This document shows, piece after piece, positions 32,066 to 32,091 of a stretch of DNA of 32,091 nucleotides (the stretch's first letter is position 1; every line of letters starts with the position of its first letter). The notes beneath the pieces are model-generated. The model did no database searches. It had not been told where the DNA came from and was given only the letters and a program-made list of their open reading frames with translations. This DNA comes from SZUA-230 sp964581095. GTDB taxonomy: Bacteria > Bacteroidota > Bacteroidia > Cytophagales > Cyclobacteriaceae. Location of the stretch: NCBI GenBank assembly GCA_964581095.1, contig CAZONK010000008.1, positions 1 to 32,091 on the forward strand, written 5' to 3'. The position numbers and the translations under genes are program-made.

Positions 32066-32091
32066 AGCTTTGAGCCACGAGCTTTAAGCTC
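32066..32091. repeat. Heptamer repeat AGCnnnR running off the window
   Basis: AGCTTTG, AGCCACG, AGCTTTA and AGCTC follow one another with an exact 7-bp period, directly after the stop codon at 32062. The array is cut by the right edge. It looks like the short GAGCTxxGAGC-type intergenic arrays I have seen in other Bacteroidota; length and role cannot be judged. Confidence 0.5.

Overview
The window looks like chromosomal DNA of an aerobic, probably free-living member of the Bacteroidota (Cytophagales-like). The evidence is a secreted glycosidase with a type IX secretion (T9SS) C-terminal tail, a BlaI/BlaR1-type pair, LytTR two-component genes, AT-rich intergenic DNA, a TAnnTTTG-type promoter and weak Shine-Dalgarno sites. 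I cannot assign a genus. The sequence contains a 100-N scaffold gap at 21428-21527.

Layout. 1-3235 (minus): the N-terminal part of an ABC permease that runs off the window, then a BlaR1-like M56 peptidase and its BlaI-like repressor. 3488-5023: a VOC-family protein and a stand-alone KASIII-like enzyme. 5024-5656: gene-free except for a 283-bp MITE-like element with 14-bp terminal inverted repeats. 5657-7724: a small conserved protein, DoxX, an ABM-like protein and an ABC ATPase without an adjacent permease. 7969-12588 (plus): a 1212-residue GH13 amylase-family exoenzyme with a T9SS tail, and a ChaN-like protein.

The core of the window is an uptake [NiFe]-hydrogenase locus at 12735-21056. On the minus strand lie the small subunit, large subunit, cytochrome b and maturation protease. 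Divergent on the plus strand lie a small HupE-like membrane protein and hypA, hypB, hypF and hypC. The small subunit has the six-cysteine proximal-cluster signature of O2-tolerant membrane-bound hydrogenases, a Tat signal and a C-terminal membrane helix. The cytochrome b would pass electrons to quinone. HypA/B insert Ni, HypF/C work in Fe(CN)2CO assembly, and the protease trims the large subunit after its C-terminal CxxC-H motif. hypD and hypE are not visible. The hyp row ends at a second MITE end, a tandem array of 156-bp repeats and the assembly gap.

21692-26980: a MarR regulator with an operator-like palindrome, a LytTR regulator/histidine kinase pair, an orphan ExbB/TolQ-like protein, a DsbA-like lipoprotein and an amidohydrolase lipoprotein lacking the usual HxH ligands. 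27064-30556: a 36-residue membrane peptide ORF, a PIG-L deacetylase, a PPOX-fold protein, two tandem GOLPH3/VPS74-like (GPP34) proteins and an unrecognised small ORF followed by a clear terminator. 30733-32062: a TetR regulator with an operator-like dyad, overlapping a LolA-like outer-membrane lipoprotein-sorting protein. A heptamer repeat runs off the right edge.

I found no tRNA, rRNA, complete transposase or CRISPR array. The most interesting places are the O2-tolerant hydrogenase locus and the repeat/gap region next to it, where the same 17-bp core lies in every 156-bp repeat and in front of marR.
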